Below are positions 1 through 5,839 of a stretch of 12,500 nucleotides of DNA, one piece after another (the stretch's first letter is position 1; each line of letters begins with the position of its first letter). The position numbers and the translations under genes were made by a program. Source of the DNA: Symbiodinium natans (lineage: Eukaryota; Sar; Dinophyceae; Suessiales; Symbiodiniaceae); assembly GCA_905221605.1 (NCBI GenBank), contig CAJNDS010002133.1, positions 28,865 through 41,364 of the forward strand, read 5' to 3'. Under the pieces are notes generated by a model that was given only the letters and a program-made list of their open reading frames with translations, did no database searches and was not told where the DNA came from.

Positions 1-83
1 CGGGCCCCGCGAGTGAAGGTCCCGGCTCCTCCTCTTCCTCGGCTCAGGGTGCTTACAACGGGGCCCCCTAACTTGACTTAAGG

Positions 84-262
84 TAGGGTTTAGGGTTTAG
101 GGTTTAGGGTTTAGGGTTTAGGGTTTAGGGTTTAGGGTTTAGGGTTTAGGGTTTAGGGTTTAGGGTTTAGGGTTTAGGGTTTAGGGGTTGAGGGTTGAGG
201 GTTTGGGGTTTAGGGTTTAGGGTTTAGGGTTTGGGGTTTGGGGCTTAGGGTTTAGGATTTAG
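84..262 (+). repeat. Interstitial telomeric array, G-rich strand on plus
   Basis: The segment 84-186 is an uninterrupted run of about 14.7 copies of the 7-mer TTTAGGG. It is followed to 262 by decayed copies (TTGAGGG, TTTGGGG, CTTAGGG, TTTAGGA). Non-repetitive sequence lies on both sides, so this is an internal array and not a chromosome end within the window. The perfect part closes all three reading frames every 21 bp. Confidence 0.97.
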
Positions 263-594
263 GGGGGTATAAGGAGGGACCCTAGAAGGGTTCTTCCCCT
301 ATATAACCCCTATACATACCTTATAGAATCCCTATATACCTAAGCCCCCAAATAACCCCTAAGGTCCCTGATCAGGGTCGCTCCTTCAGTCCCTTGGTTC
401 GTCTAGACCGACTCTTCAGGCTAAGGCTCCCAGAGTGAGTGCGCGTTTGCCTATTGTGGGCTGCGATGACAAGCCCGCACGGCAAGACTATAGCGGGCTG
501 TGGAAGCAGCCCGAAGTAAGCTAACAGAAGGCCAACGAGTTATAACTTCACTCTTCAAAATAACCCCACTTCTAACTGCCCATGAGCCTCCAAG
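263..594. other. Non-telomeric island, no recognised gene
   Basis: This is unique sequence between two telomeric blocks. The first part (265-352) is rich in TATA and CCCCTA words and can fold imperfectly around the near-palindrome ACCCTAGAAGGGT. At 473-517 there are two consecutive short hairpins: AGCCCGC pairs with GCGGGCT, and GGGCTG pairs with CAGCCC. A plus-strand frame is open for about 50 codons and ends at the TAA near 530, but it has no ATG and is of chance length. No protein family is recognised. Confidence 0.6.
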
Positions 595-806
595 TAGGGT
601 TTGGGGTTTATGGAGAGTTGAGGGACTGGGTTTTTGAGGGCTTTGGGTTGCTTTAGGGTTATTTTAGGGTTCTTGGGGTCTTTAGGGTTGTTAGGGCTTG
701 TCAAGGCGCCAGGGTGTAGGGTTTAGGGTTTAGGGTCTAGGGTCTAGGGTTTAGGGTCTAGGGTCTAGGGTTTAGGGTTTATGGTTTAGGGGTGGAGCTT
801 GGGGAG
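595..806 (+). repeat. Decayed telomeric array with TCTAGGG variants
   Basis: From 595 to 716 TTTAGGG-like words are scattered in G- and T-rich sequence. From 717 to 806 they become a nearly continuous array in which TTTAGGG alternates with TCTAGGG (four TCTAGGG units). The regular alternation suggests local unit amplification after the variant arose, rather than simple decay. Confidence 0.9.
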
Positions 807-983
807 CTTTGAGCCCCAAACCTCAACCAGCGCAAGCGGGCTTAGGGGTTCTTGGGGCTTCGAGCTCTGCAGGCACTACTCCCCTTAGAACCTCACATGC
901 AAATAATCTGTTGATTTCCCCTTGGGTTTTACATAAAACTCAGAACCTTAAAAAGGTAATGTGTTCAGTATTCCCCTCGGATT

Positions 984-1316
984 TTATGCACATAAAAAAT
1001 CGAAAATAGTTCCTAAGGGGGTTATGGTTCTATAGGGCTCTGCACCCCACGACCTCATCCCAGGCGCAAGCAGCGCGGGGAGGTGGATCGGCGATGATGC
1101 CTGCATCGACTCCCGCAGGGCCTGGCGGGCGGAAGCTGCAGAGATCAGTGACTGCTTGAGCATGGAAAGTCTTGGCGGCCCAGTACCCATATTTTGACAA
1201 GGGTACCCTTTTTGGGGGTGGGTTACTTTATAAGGGAACCTGGAAACAAAAAAACGGGCAAAGGGAACCACTGGGATACCAAAAAGTTCGGGCATCTTTA
1301 GGGCCTTTTTCGCCAT
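984..1316 (-). CDS. Hypothetical 110-codon ATG-initiated frame, doubtful
   Basis: This is the longest ATG-started frame that is not telomeric repeat. I do not recognise the product. The N-terminal 50 or so residues lie over a dispersed repeat (1186-1312; related copies near 3047, 6742 and 8873), which argues against the start at 1316. An internal ATG at 1161-1163 begins a part without low complexity (residues M-L-K-Q-S-L-I-S-A-A-S-A-R-Q-A onward). Its codons to about 1035 are strongly GC-ending, 32 of 42 by my count. The opposite strand is equally open and equally GC-ending here (1036-1197), so the strand is undecided. No signal peptide or membrane segment is evident. It could be an exon, a gene relic or chance. 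Confidence 0.2.
   Translation of the reverse strand: MAKKALKMPELFGIPVVPFARFFVSRFPYKVTHPQKGYPCQNMGTGPPRLSMLKQSLISAASARQALRESMQASSPIHLPALLAPGMRSWGAEPYRTITPLGTIFDFLCA
1036..1197 (+). CDS. Possible terminal exon, 53 codons plus stop, strand uncertain
   Basis: This frame is open from just after a TAG at 1033-1035 to a TGA at 1195-1197. The sequence TTCTATAG before it would serve as a splice acceptor. The encoded segment is mixed-charge and not repetitive; its middle reads R-W-I-G-D-D-A-C-I-D-S-R-R-A-W-R-A-E-A-A, followed by E-I-S-D-C-L. About four fifths of the third positions are G or C between 1075 and 1160. I recognise no family. The antisense frame within 984-1316 has a similar bias, so at most one of the two is real. 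The end of the frame enters a dispersed repeat, so its last residues may not be original. Confidence 0.22.
   Translation, partial: GSAPHDLIPGASSAGRWIGDDACIDSRRAWRAEAAEISDCLSMESLGGPVPIF
1186..1312 (+). repeat. Dispersed repeat, copy A (fullest copy)
   Basis: This copy shares GGGTACCCTTTTT, then after 28 bp TTATAAGGGAACCTG, with 8873-8915, where the spacing is 27 bp. From 1235 to 1305 it aligns with 3047-3119, sharing GGGCAAAGGG, CCACTGGG and TACCAAA in order. A shorter related piece is at 6742-6765. The copies are diverged, all lie on the plus strand, and each lies close to telomeric sequence. No coding function or known element is recognised. Confidence 0.6.
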
Positions 1317-1448
1317 GCTTTCCTTTTACAGGGATTGCAAGAGAATAATATAAATGATTGCTTTAAGCTCCTGCGTCAAGCCACTAAACTCTCCCGCCCC
1401 ATTGTACACCCCCCTAGATCCCCTTCGAAAACCCGGCTCAGAAAACCA

Positions 1449-1541
1449 CCCTAAACCCTAAACTCTAACCCCTACAATCCGAAAGCCGAAACCCTTAACC
1501 CTAAACCTTAAACCCTAATTAAACCTTAAACCCTAAACCCT
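1449..1541 (-). repeat. Interstitial telomeric array, C-rich strand on plus
   Basis: CCCTAAA units are interrupted by variants (CCCTTAA, CCTTAAA, CTCTAA) and one unrelated piece at 1475-1490. The orientation is opposite to the first two blocks of the window. A possible reading frame on the minus strand ends exactly at its inner edge. Confidence 0.9.
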
Positions 1542-1694
1542 CTACCCCATTTGCGAGCCCGCAAGATTCCCATGTGCCCCAAGCGCCTCCTGCAACAGTG
1601 CCGCTCCGTCGCGGAAGCGTTGGGCGCAGACTAAGGCAAAGCCTGGCGCGTCTTTACCAAGCTTGTGGGGTGCTTGAAGGCGTTTTGGGCGTTC
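1542..1694 (-). CDS. Possible exon, 50 codons plus stop, unknown product
   Basis: The minus strand is open from a TAA at 1695-1697 to a TAG at 1542-1544. The TAG is formed at the boundary with the telomeric block. The middle has a natural composition (A-L-V-C-A-Q-R-F-R-D-G-A-A-L-L-Q-E-A-L-G), and 13 of 17 codons from GTC to the CTT before GGG end in G or C. The A-L-L-Q-E-A-L pattern vaguely recalls an amphipathic TPR-type helix, but that is too little to name a family. There is no ATG near the 5' end; an acceptor-like GCGCCAG lies inside at about 1645. The plus strand also carries a short open frame, so chance is possible. Confidence 0.2.
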   Translation of the reverse strand, partial: ERPKRLQAPHKLGKDAPGFALVCAQRFRDGAALLQEALGAHGNLAGSQMG

Positions 1695-1834
1695 TTAGGG
1701 TGCTCATGTTGGCTGTTTTTAGCTTAGGGTCTTAAGCCGTAGGGTTTTTAGTTTAGATTTTGTTCAGAGCTTCAGGGTTTTCAGGTTTTGGGGGCCTAGA
1801 GGGTTTCAGGGATCTCTTAGGTGATGGGCTGTTA

Positions 1835-1850
1835 GGGCTTTCAGAAGCCC
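1835..1850. other. Short perfect hairpin
   Basis: GGGCTT pairs with AAGCCC across the four-base loop TCAG. It sits at the border between G-rich telomere-like sequence (1695-1834) and the minisatellite that starts at 1851. It is too short to assign a role. Confidence 0.5.
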
Positions 1851-2166
1851 CAAATCCCTATATTCCTCGGTTGCCCTAAACCCCATATGCCTTGATTGCC
1901 CTAAACCCTAAGTCCCTATGCCTTGGTTGCCCTAAGCCCTGAATTCCTAGATGCATCGGCTGCCCTAAACCCTACCAGCAAACCCTAAATCCCTATGCCT
2001 TGACGACCCTAAACCCCCAATCCATACATGCCTTGGGTACCCTCAACTTGAAACACTTCAGCCCTATGCCTTCGCTACCCTTAACCCTAATCGCTACCCT
2101 AAACCCTAAATCCCTACATGCCTTGGTTAACCCTAAACCCTAAACCCTAAACCCTAAACCCTAAAC
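1851..2166. repeat. Minisatellite of about 30 bp with telomeric core
   Basis: About nine imperfect tandem units are present. The consensus is AAATCCCTA, an optional CA, then TGCCTTGGTTG and CCCTAAACCCT. Good units start near 1852, 1877, 1909 and 2107. Units differ in how many CCCTAAA copies they carry, from one to five at the 3' end. The non-telomeric half TGCCTTGGTTG recurs with substitutions and is last seen as TGCCTTAG at about 2172. No open frame of note crosses it. Confidence 0.88.
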
Positions 2167-2300
2167 CAACATGCCTTAGTAAAGACAGGGGTCTTGTGGT
2201 CACTGGGAGCTCGGCCTCTCTCGCGGCGCAGCTCCAGCACTTGATCCGTGGGAGCGGAGCCTGGGCAGTGCTTTGTTCGCGGTGCGCGCGGTTTTTGGAT

Positions 2301-2367
2301 TTAGGGTTTGGGGTTTAGGGTTTAGGGTTTGGGATTTAGGGTTTGGGATTTAGGGTTTGGGGTTTAG
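2301..2367 (+). repeat. Telomeric array with a 14-bp dimer unit
   Basis: TTTAGGG alternates with TTTGGGG or TTTGGGA, giving a 14-bp period for part of the array. It follows a GC-rich island (2180-2300) that is open on both strands but has no recognisable product. Confidence 0.9.
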
Positions 2368-2502
2368 ACCCCCTGCTTCGTGGGCCTTGATCTTTTTGCA
2401 GACTTTGTGCTACTTGTATAGACACTTAACCGTAATTTGGCAGAGCAAATTGACCCAGACAGAGGCCGATCTAAATCAGCAGGACCCTACACACCCTGAA
2501 GC
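2368..2502. other. Non-telomeric island, no recognised gene
   Basis: This is unique sequence. At 2389-2401 the words CTTGATCTTTTTGCAG resemble a 3' splice site with a pyrimidine tract, but the frame that follows is short and not convincing. It passes into telomeric sequence at about 2503. Confidence 0.4.
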
Positions 2503-2608
2503 ATAACAAATACCCTAAACCCTTGAACCCTGAAGCCCTAAACCCTAAACCCTTAAACCCTAAGCCCTAGACCCTTAAACCCTAAACCCTAAACCCTAAA
2601 CCCTAAAT
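2503..2608 (-). repeat. Interstitial telomeric array, C-rich strand on plus
   Basis: The block holds CCCTAAA copies with CCTTGAA, CCCTGAAG, CCCTTAAA and CCCTAGA variants. It becomes exact over the last five units (about 2576-2607). Confidence 0.93.
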
Positions 2609-2706
2609 CTCACAAAGGGACCATCATGTAGGTCCACTCTCCCAGAGCGACCTCGACCCTAGACTCCCTCGAGCCCTAATCCTCTGAACCAAAAACCCGC
2701 GAACCT

Positions 2707-2832
2707 CAGGTTTAGGATTTGTAGGGTTTGTAGGTTTGCAGGGTTTGTACGGTTTGAGGGATATGGGGTTCATAGGGTTTACAGGGTTTATGGGGTCTAT
2801 TGGGTTTACAGGTTTTGGGTTTAGAGGGCTTA
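2707..2832 (+). repeat. Decayed 9-bp telomere-derived tandem repeat
   Basis: The period is 9 bp with unit GGGTTTGTA and many variants (GGGTTTGCA, GGGTTTACA, GGGTTTATG, GGGGTCTAT). Because 9 is divisible by 3, both strands stay open and encode tripeptide strings (G-F-x on plus, N-P-x on minus). The open frames here are explained by the repeat and are not called as genes. Confidence 0.85.
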
Positions 2833-2954
2833 ATCCCAAAACCCAGCCCTGGTTGACTCAGGCGCCAGCTGTTGCCCAACAAAGCCTCTCGCGTTTCGGA
2901 CTTTGTGATTCGGGTTTGGGGTTTACCTCAAAGCCCTACAGATTTGTAGGCCAG

Positions 2955-2996
2955 AGCCCCCCTAAACCCTACATCCTACACGCTAAACACTAAACC
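2955..2996 (-). repeat. Short decayed telomeric block, C-rich strand on plus
   Basis: Four or five units read CCCTAAACCCTACATCCTACACGCTAAACACTAAACCC-like and contain many substitutions. Confidence 0.7.
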
Positions 2997-3046
2997 CGGA
3001 TCTGGGGGTTTTGGGGCTTCTGTGCTATAGGAAGCCTTGGTAGCCG

Positions 3047-3119
3047 GAAACCTAGAACCCAGAAGAGGGCAAAGGGGCGCCACTGGGCTACCAAAGGCGC
3101 GGCAGCTGTTGTTTAGGGC
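3047..3119 (+). repeat. Dispersed repeat, copy B
   Basis: It aligns in order with 1235-1305: GGAAACCT, GGGCAAAGGGG, CCACTGGG, TACCAAA, a GC-rich stretch, then TTTAGGGC. It lacks the upstream GGGTACCC part of the family. Confidence 0.55.
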
Positions 3120-3198
3120 TTCGGGGTGTTTCCAAGGGATCTAGAGTCGTTTTAGGGCCTTTGGGCTTATGGACCCTAAACCCTAAACCGCTCTTACC

Positions 3199-3262
3199 CA
3201 CATATATATATATATGTGTGTGTGTGTATATACAATGTACATATATATATATATATATACGT
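3199..3262. repeat. Compound (TA)n(TG)n(TA)n microsatellite
   Basis: An ACATATATAT run, then GTGTGTGTGTGT, then TATATACAATGTAC and a longer TA run, give a near-symmetrical block. It directly follows two CCCTAAA units at 3176-3189. A second TG/TATATACATGTA block next to a telomeric block occurs at 11394-11419. Confidence 0.92.
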
Positions 3263-3279
3263 AAGACCCTAATTAAAGT

Positions 3280-3440
3280 CGTGGGCCAGGCCCGACAAAT
3301 CTTGGGCAATGCCCGAAAATTCGTGGGCAAGGCCCATTTCCCAATAACAGGGCCTGGCCCACGAATTTTTCGGACCTGGGAAAAAGGCCGAACATTTGTG
3401 GGCCAGGCCCGAAAATGCGTGGCAAGGCCCGAAAATTCGC
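3280..3440. repeat. GGGCCAGGCCCG inverted and direct repeat cluster
   Basis: Six related units of about 20 bp are seen (consensus TGGGCCAGGCCCGAAAATTCG), starting near 3280, 3302, 3323, 3398 and 3419. One is in inverted orientation at 3350-3372. The arms 3316-3335 and 3350-3369 are inverted copies over 20 bp with one mismatch and a 14-nt loop. Each unit is also internally self-complementary (GGGCC/GGCCC), so the locus can extrude nested hairpins. It is not telomeric in origin. Confidence 0.85.
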
Positions 3441-3447
3441 TGGAGTT

Positions 3448-3725
3448 TTTAAGGCTTCAGGCCCTCAGCCTGGGGTTTAGGGTTTCAGGCCTGGCGTTTA
3501 GGGTGTCAGGGTTTAGTGTTTCAGGGCCTGGGTTCCAAGGCTTCAGGCCTGGTTTCGGGTTTCAGGGCCTCAGGCCAGGGGTTAGGGTTTCAGGGCCCCA
3601 AGGCCTAGGGTTTCAGGGTTTTAGTGTTTCAGTGCCGCGCCTGAGGTTTAGGGTTGCAGGGCTTCAGGCCTGGAGTTTAGGGTTTCATGGCCTCAGGGCC
3701 TGGGTTTAGGGTTTCAGGGCTTGAG
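3448..3725 (+). repeat. Compound minisatellite of TTTAGGG and TTTCAGGGCCTCAGGCCTGG words
   Basis: TTTAGGG and TTTCAGGG are interleaved with GGCTTCAGGCCTGG or CCTCAGGCC. The irregular higher-order unit is about 25 to 35 bp, with about eight copies. A plus-strand frame of about 180 codons (3161-3709) crosses the microsatellite, the hairpin cluster and this block. Its C-terminal half is a monotonous G-F-R-V-S-G string dictated by the repeat, so I do not call it a gene. Confidence 0.85.
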
Positions 3726-3879
3726 TTAAGGTGTTCTTGGTGCTACGGTGGGATTGTACTGGTGCATCCGAAGAGAGAAGAACCTTCTGCTTTCTTGTAT
3801 GGGATTCTCCCGGCGAGTGGGTATTTTTCCAACACTTGAGAAGCTGCTTGTCTAGTGATTGCTTGGACATGAGAAGCTG
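3726..3879. other. Non-telomeric island, no recognised gene
   Basis: This is unique sequence. GAGAAGCTG occurs twice, at about 3838 and 3871, around TAGTGATTGCTTGGACAT. That stretch resembles CAGTGACTGCTTGAGCAT at 1146-1163 and may be one more dispersed relic. No convincing frame is present. Confidence 0.4.
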
Positions 3880-3925
3880 AACCCTAAACCCTAAACCCTA
3901 AACCCTAAACCCTCAACCCTAAACC
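3880..3925 (-). repeat. Interstitial telomeric array, C-rich strand on plus
   Basis: Six to seven near-exact CCCTAAA units, one of them CCCTCAA. Confidence 0.95.
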
Positions 3926-4088
3926 GCACACCCTGGCAACTCCAAGGTCGAGCTACGCCCCGGCTTTAGGGGCCTAAGCCCATGAGACACGTCTGTGTGG
4001 GAGGCTTGGGGACTGCCAGGTTACGCGTTTGTAGGCGCGCGGGGATTACCATCCCTGAGCCAGAAAACCCATCCCATCCATCAAAACT

Positions 4089-4135
4089 CGGGGTTTAGGG
4101 TTCAGGGCTTAGGGTTTCGGGTTTATATAGGGTTT
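4089..4135 (+). repeat. Short decayed telomeric block, G-rich strand on plus
   Basis: GGGTTTAGGGTTCAGGGCTTAGGGTTTCGGGTTTATATAGGG-like sequence, with about six units of which one is exact. Confidence 0.85.
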
Positions 4136-4255
4136 AGCACGGAACCATTGGCGTAGTTTCGTGGTTTTGGCGTTTGAGGTTGAGGCCTGGCCTCGGCGCG
4201 CGCGAAGAGGTTTGCTGCGCCCTGGCAGTCCTTCCAAGCAGCAGGGGTTTCGGCC
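4123..4255 (-). CDS. Possible terminal exon, 43 codons plus stop, unknown product
   Basis: On the minus strand a telomeric block (4257-4300 on plus) runs into GGTTCAG, an acceptor-like end, followed by G and the frame A-E-T-P-A-A-W-K-D-C-Q-G-A-A-N-L-F-A-R-A, then E-A-R-P-Q-P, ending at a TAA at 4123-4125. Of the first 23 codons 17 end in G or C, above the window average. The composition is natural and without repeats until the last few residues, which fall in the telomere-like block at 4126-4135. I recognise no domain. No upstream exon could be paired with it, and 44 codons is within chance length, so this is a candidate only. Confidence 0.25.
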
Positions 4256-4256
4256 C

Positions 4257-4300
4257 TGAACCCTAAACCCTAAACCCTAAACAGTAAACCCTAAGCCCAA
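4257..4300 (-). repeat. Interstitial telomeric array, C-rich strand on plus
   Basis: About five CCCTAAA units, the last ones being ACAGTAAA and CCCTAAGC. Confidence 0.93.
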
Positions 4301-4387
4301 GGGCCCTAAGACTCTTTCTCAGTGTTGCCTGTTCATCCGACCCCAGGGCCTAGGGCCTAGACTCCCAGACCGTCGGTTTAAACGGCC

Positions 4388-4500
4388 TAGGGTTTAGGGT
4401 TTAGGGCTTAAGCTTCAGGACTTAGGGTGTTTAAAGACAAACTGGGTTCGGGTCTAGAGGTTTAGGGTTTTAGGGTTAGGCATCTTAGGGTTTATGGTTT
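4388..4500 (+). repeat. Decayed telomeric block, G-rich strand on plus
   Basis: Two exact TTTAGGG units at about 4388-4404 are followed by scattered variants (CTTAGGG, TCTAGAGG, TTTTAGGG). The block ends with TTTATGG immediately before an ATG frame. Confidence 0.85.
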
Positions 4501-4501
4501 A

Positions 4502-4693
4502 ATGATTTACCGGGACCTTGTGCAAGAAGGTGTCCAACTACAAAAGGCATACCATGAAAAAAGAAGGGAGCCCATTTACTCGAGTCGTGCCCTGGCTTCG
4601 AACAACCTTCCTCCGCCCTCCAGCCACAAAATCACCCCCCCCCCCCCCCCCGAATCCAAACCCAACATAGCTCCCAATAAGCTCCCAAAATAA
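4502..4693 (+). CDS. Hypothetical 63-codon frame, partly low complexity
   Basis: This frame starts at the ATG at 4502 just downstream of a telomeric block. Its first 40 or so residues have natural, charged composition (M-I-Y-R-D-L-V-Q-E-G-V-Q-L-Q-K-A-Y-H-E-K and on), compatible with a helical segment. After residue 43 the frame crosses a 17-base C run at 4635-4651 and becomes poly-proline, then ends in a telomere-like tail. No family is recognised. Any length change in the C run would shift the frame, so the C-terminal part is unreliable. It is chance-compatible. Confidence 0.2.
   Translation: MIYRDLVQEGVQLQKAYHEKRREPIYSSRALASNNLPPPSSHKITPPPPPESKPNIAPNKLPK
4635..4651. repeat. C homopolymer, 17 bases
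   Basis: An uninterrupted run of 17 C lies between ATCA and GAATCC. Its length is prone to polymerase slippage and sequencing error. Confidence 0.9.
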
Positions 4694-4721
4694 CCTTGCT
4701 CCGAATGACGCAAAGCCCGCT

Positions 4722-4795
4722 TAAACCCTAAACCCTAAACCCCCCCAACCCCCCCCCCCCTCCCAAAAAAAAAAAAAATAAAAATCCCAAGGCCC
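4722..4795. repeat. Telomeric units grading into poly-C and poly-A
   Basis: Three CCCTAAA units lead into C runs (4740-4746 and 4749-4760), then TCCC, then 14 A (4765-4778), TA and AAAA. The A run might be a retroposed tail, but no source transcript can be recognised upstream, and expansion of the CCC and AAA parts of a telomeric unit explains it equally well. Confidence 0.8.
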
Positions 4796-4866
4796 CTAAA
4801 CTGGGCTTCTTGGGGAAGGCATTCCCCATGTTGGGGGAAGGGGCGGGGATTAGGCGCCTGAGGGAC

Positions 4867-4906
4867 CCCTAAACCCTAAGCCCTAAACCCTAAACCCTAA
4901 ACCCCT
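4867..4906 (-). repeat. Interstitial telomeric array, C-rich strand on plus
   Basis: Five CCCTAAA units, one reading CCCTAAG. It is preceded by an island (4796-4866) in which TTGGGGAAGGCATTCCCC forms a small imperfect fold-back. Confidence 0.93.
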
Positions 4907-5001
4907 GTTTTGCGGGGTGGGAGGATTAGGCACCCTGATGGCCGAGGCTCCGAGATGGAGAGCTGGAGGTGGCCAAGCTCCCGCAACCTCTCGAGGGTTT
5001 A

Positions 5002-5136
5002 GGGTTTGTAGGGTTTGTAGGGTTTGTAGGGTTTGCAGGGTTTGCAGGGTTTGTAGGGTTTGTAGGGTTTGTAGGGTTTGTAGGGTTTGTAGGGTTTGTA
5101 GGGTTTCTAGGTTTTGTAGGGTTTGTAGGGCTTGTA
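5002..5136 (+). repeat. 9-bp tandem repeat GGGTTTGTA, 15 units
   Basis: Fifteen tandem 9-mers begin at 5002. Ten of the first eleven differ only as GTA versus GCA; later units read GGGTTTCTA, GGTTTTGTA and GGGCTTGTA. The block is bounded on both sides by ordinary TTTAGGG (4994-5001 and 5137 onward). The unit is TTTAGGG with two bases, GT, inserted. Two plus-strand frames cross it as (C-R-V)n and (G-F-V)n; both are dictated by the 9-bp period and are not called as genes. Confidence 0.96.
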
Positions 5137-5200
5137 GGGTTTAGAGTTTGGGGTTTAGGGTTAGGGTTTAGGGTTTTCGGGTTTCGGGTTTAGGGTTGAG
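5137..5200 (+). repeat. Telomeric tail of the 9-bp array
   Basis: TTTAGAG, TTTGGGG, TTTAGGG, TTAGGG, TTTTCGGG and TTTCGGG variants decay into the island at 5201. Confidence 0.9.
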
Positions 5201-5204
5201 GGGT

Positions 5205-5313
5205 TTGCCAAGCTTATCAGGTCTTCGAGCTGTTCGGTTCTTGCTTCTGCACCAATCTTTGTATGTGCTTCGTTTGTGTTGTTGCTGTTGCTGCCGCTGC
5301 TTCTACTGCCCGA
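5205..5313 (-). other. Open GC- and triplet-rich segment between converging telomeric blocks
   Basis: On the minus strand one frame is open right through the island and both flanking telomeric blocks (5161-5355). There is no ATG; its upstream edge would be a TTG. The island part is hydrophilic: an S/N/G run from the TTG-CTG-like triplet repeat at 5274-5310, then N-E-A-H-T-K-I-G-A-E-A-R-T-E-Q-L-E-D-L-I and S-L-A-N-P. That second part looks like a helical protein segment. It could be an internal exon with homopeptide tract, or chance. No family is recognised. Confidence 0.25.
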
Positions 5314-5366
5314 TACCCTAAACCCCAAACCCCAAACCCTAAACCCACAACCCAAAACCCTAAACC
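5314..5366 (-). repeat. Interstitial telomeric block, C-rich strand on plus
   Basis: A mix of CCCTAAA, CCCCAAA, CCCACAA and CCCAAAA units. Confidence 0.9.
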
Positions 5367-5379
5367 GCGCTTTGGGCTG

Positions 5380-5487
5380 ATAGGGTTTTGGGTTTGTGGT
5401 GCGGGGTTTAGGGCTTGTGGGGTTTAGGCTTCGTGCTCAGGGTGGCCTTTAGGGTTTAGGGTTTGGGGTTTAGGGTTTAGGGTTTGA
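5380..5487 (+). repeat. Decayed telomeric block, G-rich strand on plus
   Basis: TAGGGTTTTGGGTTTGTGG-like sequence with GGGTTTAGGGCTTGTGGGGTTTAGGC. It becomes near-exact from 5452 to 5487, including one TTTGGGG unit. Confidence 0.88.
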
Positions 5488-5559
5488 TATCTAGCATATG
5501 GCAGGGCAGACCAAAACCCTCTGAGCGCCCGCCCCTCCCACCCTTAGAAGTCTTAATCG

Positions 5560-5745
5560 AAACCCTAAACCCAGCCTACACCTACAAACCCGATAAACCC
5601 TATAGGCCATGGAAGCCCTTTACACCCTACATAAACCCTACATAAACCCTATACACCCTATAAACCCTGCGAACCCTATAAACCCGATAAACCCTCTGGA
5701 CGCTAAAAACCCTAAAAACCCTATAAACCCTATACACCCTTCCCA
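5560..5745 (-). repeat. 9-bp telomere-derived repeat, C-rich strand on plus
   Basis: The unit is AACCCTATA, with variants AACCCTACA, CACCCTATA and AACCCGATA and about 15 copies. This is the counterpart on the other strand of the block at 5002-5136. An ATG frame at 5609 crosses it as an N-P-I / N-P-x string and is explained by the 9-bp period. Confidence 0.9.
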
Positions 5746-5839
5746 AAAAAAGACAGGAAGCCAAGCCCTAAACACATCAGGGAGGAATCTCGCCTCGTGG
5801 CAGCGCCTTGTGCAACAGCCATGCTCCTTGGGCTGGCTT

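Noticed and set aside
84-262. A true chromosome end at the left of the window
   Set aside because: Unique sequence (1-83) lies outside the array, and many further arrays of both orientations follow.
3161-3709. Plus-strand frame of 182 codons, the longest in the window
   Set aside because: It crosses a TA/TG microsatellite, an inverted-repeat cluster and a telomere-derived minisatellite. Its product is a direct readout of those repeats (Y-I-Y-I, then G-F-R-V-S-G strings).
4917-5193. Two overlapping plus frames encoding C-R-V and G-F-V repeats, resembling short repeat proteins
   Set aside because: Both come from the 9-bp GGGTTTGTA array, which necessarily yields tripeptide repeats in each open frame. 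No conserved flanking domain is present.
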